Assembly: GCA_039555135.1 (NCBI GenBank)
Contig: CP114179.1
Location: 1,178,001 to 1,242,000 of the forward strand
DNA: 64,000 nt
Direction of reading: 5' to 3'
Source: Phycisphaeraceae bacterium D3-23
GTDB lineage: Bacteria; Planctomycetota; Phycisphaerae; Phycisphaerales; Phycisphaeraceae
The stretch's first letter is position 1. Each line of letters opens with the position of its first letter. The notes beneath the pieces are model-generated. The model was not told the DNA's origin and ran no database searches. It saw nothing but the letters and a program-made list of their open reading frames with translations. The position numbers and the translations under genes are program-made. Shown here one piece after another: positions 61,523 through 64,000 of the stretch.

Positions 61523-62533
61523 ATGAAGGCCATGCAACTACAACAGGTCTCCGCGATCACAGATGGCAGCCGGCCGCTGGTTCCTGTTGAGGTTCCCATG
61601 CCACCTTTGCCGAACGACAGTCTTCTCCTGCGCGTCTTGGCTTGTGGGGTCTGCCATACCGAACTCGACATTATCGAGGGCCGAACGCCTCCACCGAAGC
61701 TACCCGTCATCCCGGGGCATGAAGTAGTCGGATCGGTCGAAGAAATAGGCAAGAATACCGCCGGCTACACGATTGGCGATCAGGTCGGCGTCGGGTGGAT
61801 CTTCCGCTCCAGCGGCGGTGCCCACGAGAACCTGAGCCCAGAGTTTTGCGCCACAGGCCGGGATGCAGACGGCGGCTACGCCGAGTACATGAGCGTGCCC
61901 GCAGCGTATGTTGTACCGATTCCCGCCTCTCTCACGGCAACAGAAGCCGCTCCGCTGCTGTGCGCCGGAGCGATTGGCTACCGAGCACTACAACTATGCA
62001 ATCTAGATGATGGAGATCGGCTTGGTCTCATGGGGTTTGGTGCCTCCGGCCGTCTGACACTTCAAGCCGCTAGATACCTGTACCCGCATTCCGAAGTCGA
62101 TGTATTCGCGCGTGACGAGGCGGATCAGGAAGATGCCATCGGTATGGGAGCCACCTGGGCAGGTGGCGTAGATGAACGTCCCCCATCACCATGCCAGACG
62201 ATTATCGATACGACACCCGCCTGGACGCCTGTGCTCCATGCACTTAAACACCTCGCGCCTGGAGGGCGCTTAGTCATCAATGCCATACGGAAAGAGGATG
62301 GCGACCGGGCATTCCTGGGCGGGCTCGATTACACGGAACACCTCTGGATGGAGAAAGAGGTCAAGACCGTGGCGAACATCACGCATCACGACATCTCCCA
62401 GTTCATTCCCATCGCAGCGGCAGCCGACATCCGGCCCTCGGTCGAAGTCCTGCCACTGAAGCGGGCCAACGATGCACTCTGCCATCTCAAACGAGGTGGC
62501 AACAGGAACGCATTTGTGCTTCTCCCCGCATAG
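61523..62533 (+). CDS. Zinc-type alcohol dehydrogenase without structural zinc site
   Basis: The 336-residue MDR-family dehydrogenase resembles class III-like bacterial Adh proteins. Catalytic zinc ligands are present: CGVCHTELD (Cys), GHEVVG (His) and ALLC-like LLCAGAIGY (Cys). The nucleotide fold is LGLMGFGASGRLTLQAARYL. The lobe that normally holds four structural-zinc cysteines reads WIFRSSGGAHENLSPEFCATG, leaving a single Cys. It may reduce aldehydes or oxidise alcohols when respiration stops. The ATG at 61523 fits the family; a GTG at 61466 overlaps the RNR stop. Confidence 0.88.
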   Translation: MKAMQLQQVSAITDGSRPLVPVEVPMPPLPNDSLLLRVLACGVCHTELDIIEGRTPPPKLPVIPGHEVVGSVEEIGKNTAGYTIGDQVGVGWIFRSSGGAHENLSPEFCATGRDADGGYAEYMSVPAAYVVPIPASLTATEAAPLLCAGAIGYRALQLCNLDDGDRLGLMGFGASGRLTLQAARYLYPHSEVDVFARDEADQEDAIGMGATWAGGVDERPPSPCQTIIDTTPAWTPVLHALKHLAPGGRLVINAIRKEDGDRAFLGGLDYTEHLWMEKEVKTVANITHHDISQFIPIAAAADIRPSVEVLPLKRANDALCHLKRGGNRNAFVLLPA

Positions 62534-62799
62534 CAGGACGTCGTGCGAGCACACGTCGGCACCCCGAGCAGAGAACTGCAACTGGCCGAAACATAACTCA
62601 CCTACGAGCTATCACTTGCCAGCGTTTCTGCGAAGCGGATCGATAAGGAAAATCCGGACCTCTTGACCATCAGATTTCCTGATTGGCAGTTCCTCATTTC
62701 TCAACCATAGTGCAGTTATGGCGATGCTGACACCAATACGACAGCAGAATGGCATGAGTAGTTGCCTGGGGGAATACAAGACAGAAACTGGTGTGTGAA

Positions 62800-63189
62800 A
62801 TGCATATAGCGATCGAAAACCTTGACATGAGCGAGAGCGTCGTCACGCTGCACCTCAACGGAAGTTTGACGCGTGAGGATTATCAGCGGCTCACCCCGGA
62901 GGTCCTTCACCTGGTTGAGGGGCGAGGCAGCCTCCGCCTCCTGGTCTTCATCGACGGCCTTGATGATATGGCCCCCGCCTCAACCTGGCATCGGCTCATC
63001 CTCAGACTCTGGGACAACTCCGACATCGAACGTGTCGGCATCGTGACTGGCAAGGGCTGTGAACGAGCTTCTGACTGGCTGCGAAATGTATTCGGGCATA
63101 CCGAGTTCCAAGCCTTTAGCCCACAAGACACCGAAAAGGCCCAGGGGTGGGTCCTTGATTCCTTGCCCGAAAGAGAGCAGTTGCCATGA
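62800..63189 (+). CDS. STAS/SpoIIAA-like protein
   Basis: The 129-residue protein is of the SpoIIAA-like DUF3478 type. It shows HLNGSLTREDYQRLTPEVLHLVEG, a strand RLLVFIDGLDD, and WDNSDIERVGIVTGKG leading to DWLRNVF and FSPQDTEKAQGWV. These domains bind small lipophilic or nucleotide ligands and often sit among stress genes. It has no phosphorylatable DS motif as in SpoIIAA proper. Its stop overlaps the next start by four bases (ATGA). A GTG at 62791 is an alternative start. The 265 bases upstream hold no gene. Confidence 0.82.
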   Translation: MHIAIENLDMSESVVTLHLNGSLTREDYQRLTPEVLHLVEGRGSLRLLVFIDGLDDMAPASTWHRLILRLWDNSDIERVGIVTGKGCERASDWLRNVFGHTEFQAFSPQDTEKAQGWVLDSLPEREQLP

Positions 63190-63875
63190 CAAGATCAATG
63201 ATCCCGTTCCGGAATCGGTCTGCAGCTGGAAAACTCCTAGGCGAAGCGCTGCACCCTTTACGCGACTTGGAAGATGTGGTCGTCCTAGCACTCCCCAGAG
63301 GAGGGGTGCCGGTTGCTTATGAAGTCGCGTCCGCATTGTCTGCCCCGCTGGATGTAATCGTCGTCCGAAAGGTCAGGCATCCCGACCAGCATCAACGCGC
63401 CCTCGGTGCGTTGGCAGGACGCGGCGAAGGTGTCTTCGAGCATCGGGAAGAGCAGGCAGACCCCGTGAGCAAACAGGCTTTCGATGCCGGTCGGCTTAAG
63501 GAAATGGAAGAACTCGAACGCCTCGTTACCTCATATCAATCGAAACGCGGGCGCGTATCACTCGAAGAGAAACTCGTCATCATCGTTGACGATGGCATTG
63601 CCACGGGTGCAACTATGCTCGCCGCGCTACGTGCAGTTCGTCGCGAAGGCCCCAGAGGTGTCGTCGTTGCCGTCCCGGTCGCTGCGGGCGAATCCCTGGA
63701 CATCATTGATGCCTGTGCAGACCAAGTCACGTGTTTGCACCGCCCGAAACACTTCGTCGCGGTAAGCCAGTTCTATATCGACTACTCGCAGATTCCTGAC
63801 GTTGAAGTCCGACGGCTACTGGACAGTGCACGTCGATCTTATCACGCCGCTCATCATCAGCCATCTTCGTCATGA
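63186..63875 (+). CDS. Phosphoribosyltransferase-family stress protein
   Basis: The 229-residue protein has the type I PRT fold: VLALPRGGVPVAYEVASALS, the insert region with VRKVRHPDQHQ, and the PRPP loop KLVIIVDDGIATGATMLAAL. It resembles the PRT domain of DosR-regulon Rv0571c and bacterial stress-island homologues, where it is fused to a dienelactone hydrolase-like domain. Here the DLH-like gene is separate (40744-41574). The nucleotide substrate is unknown; it may act on a purine or pyrimidine base or in regulation. It is translationally coupled to the STAS gene and followed by a USP gene. Confidence 0.88.
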   Translation: MTRSMIPFRNRSAAGKLLGEALHPLRDLEDVVVLALPRGGVPVAYEVASALSAPLDVIVVRKVRHPDQHQRALGALAGRGEGVFEHREEQADPVSKQAFDAGRLKEMEELERLVTSYQSKRGRVSLEEKLVIIVDDGIATGATMLAALRAVRREGPRGVVVAVPVAAGESLDIIDACADQVTCLHRPKHFVAVSQFYIDYSQIPDVEVRRLLDSARRSYHAAHHQPSSS

Positions 63876-63899
63876 TCATCCATAGAAGGGAGCAGGACT

Positions 63900-64000
63900 A
63901 TGAAACGGATTCTTTTACCCATCGACTTCTCCGAGGCGACCGAACCCGCCGTCGCATTTGTACAAGAGCTCGCAGGACAAACCGGGGCACAAGTCTACGT
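63900..64000 (+). CDS. Universal stress protein, start only (runs off window)
   Basis: The frame begins MKRILLPIDFSEATEPAVAF and continues VQELAGQTGAQVYV to the window edge, the exact start of a UspA domain. It resembles the protein at 40208 (MRKILVPIDFSSVTARSLQV) and lies 24 bases after the PRT gene, with AGGG/AGCAGG ribosome-site sequence upstream. The island therefore continues to the right. Confidence 0.88.
   Translation, partial: MKRILLPIDFSEATEPAVAFVQELAGQTGAQVY

Overview
The window looks like a chromosomal segment of a planctomycete of the Phycisphaerae type. The left part is GC-rich. It carries a secreted protein with dockerin-like repeats (GDGYVGAADLDVLLANWG) followed by a C-terminal PEP-CTERM-like anchor, a membrane protein ending in a CPTC/CPEC zinc ribbon, and several families of dispersed palindromic repeats of a kind I associate with planctomycete genomes. 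Assignment below class level is not possible from this sequence.

Region 1 (1-26.2 kb) reads as core chromosome. In order it holds an elongated acyl carrier protein and a FabZ-type dehydratase, a CYTH protein divergent from a WYL regulator, NAD(P)H-hydrate dehydratase, a repeat-bracketed hypothetical gene, larB, a DUF2007 protein, two tandem secreted transglutaminase-like proteins, a secreted protein, a BshC-like protein, a family 2 glycosyltransferase and rsmA (with a palindromic element inserted in frame). These are followed by two uncharacterised genes, mutL, fusA with a clear promoter and long leader, two secreted ClpP/NfeD-fold paralogues, an ABC-F ATPase and a HEAT-repeat protein.

Region 2 (26.37-28.8 kb) is an integration junction. 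A tRNA-Glu(TTC) gene has its 3' half overlapped by the 3' end of a tyrosine recombinase gene. Behind it lies a second recombinase gene killed by an in-frame TAG and lacking its N-terminus.

Region 3 (about 29-64 kb, running off the right edge) looks like an acquired island of stress, low-oxygen and metal genes with lower GC. After a small membrane protein and the PEP-CTERM protein come an ArsR-YeeE-YeeE-lipoprotein operon, a thioredoxin-like protein with an ArsP-type permease, a beta-CASP nuclease, a P1B ATPase, a YbaK deacylase, Hsp20, a universal stress protein, a degenerate dienelactone-hydrolase-like protein, a phosphatase-like lipoprotein, a 50-residue membrane peptide, a ferritin-like protein and an ABC efflux set. 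Next is a tightly overlapped operon (PEP synthase, two-subunit NAD-type formate dehydrogenase, P2-type cation ATPase). It is divergent from a histidine kinase whose second PAS domain keeps the FixL haem-ligand His and the oxygen-binding Arg at FixL spacing. Two response regulators, a B12-dependent ribonucleotide reductase, an alcohol dehydrogenase, a STAS protein, a phosphoribosyltransferase and a second universal stress protein complete the window.

The most interesting reading is that region 3 is a portable hypoxia/dormancy module. Its content (USP, Hsp20, class II RNR, P2 ATPase, PRT and DLH homologues, haem sensor kinase with NarL regulator) parallels the DosR dormancy regulon of mycobacteria. 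Here the genes sit together on what appears to be a tRNA-anchored island. This is inference from gene content; no right-hand att site or conjugation genes are visible in the window.
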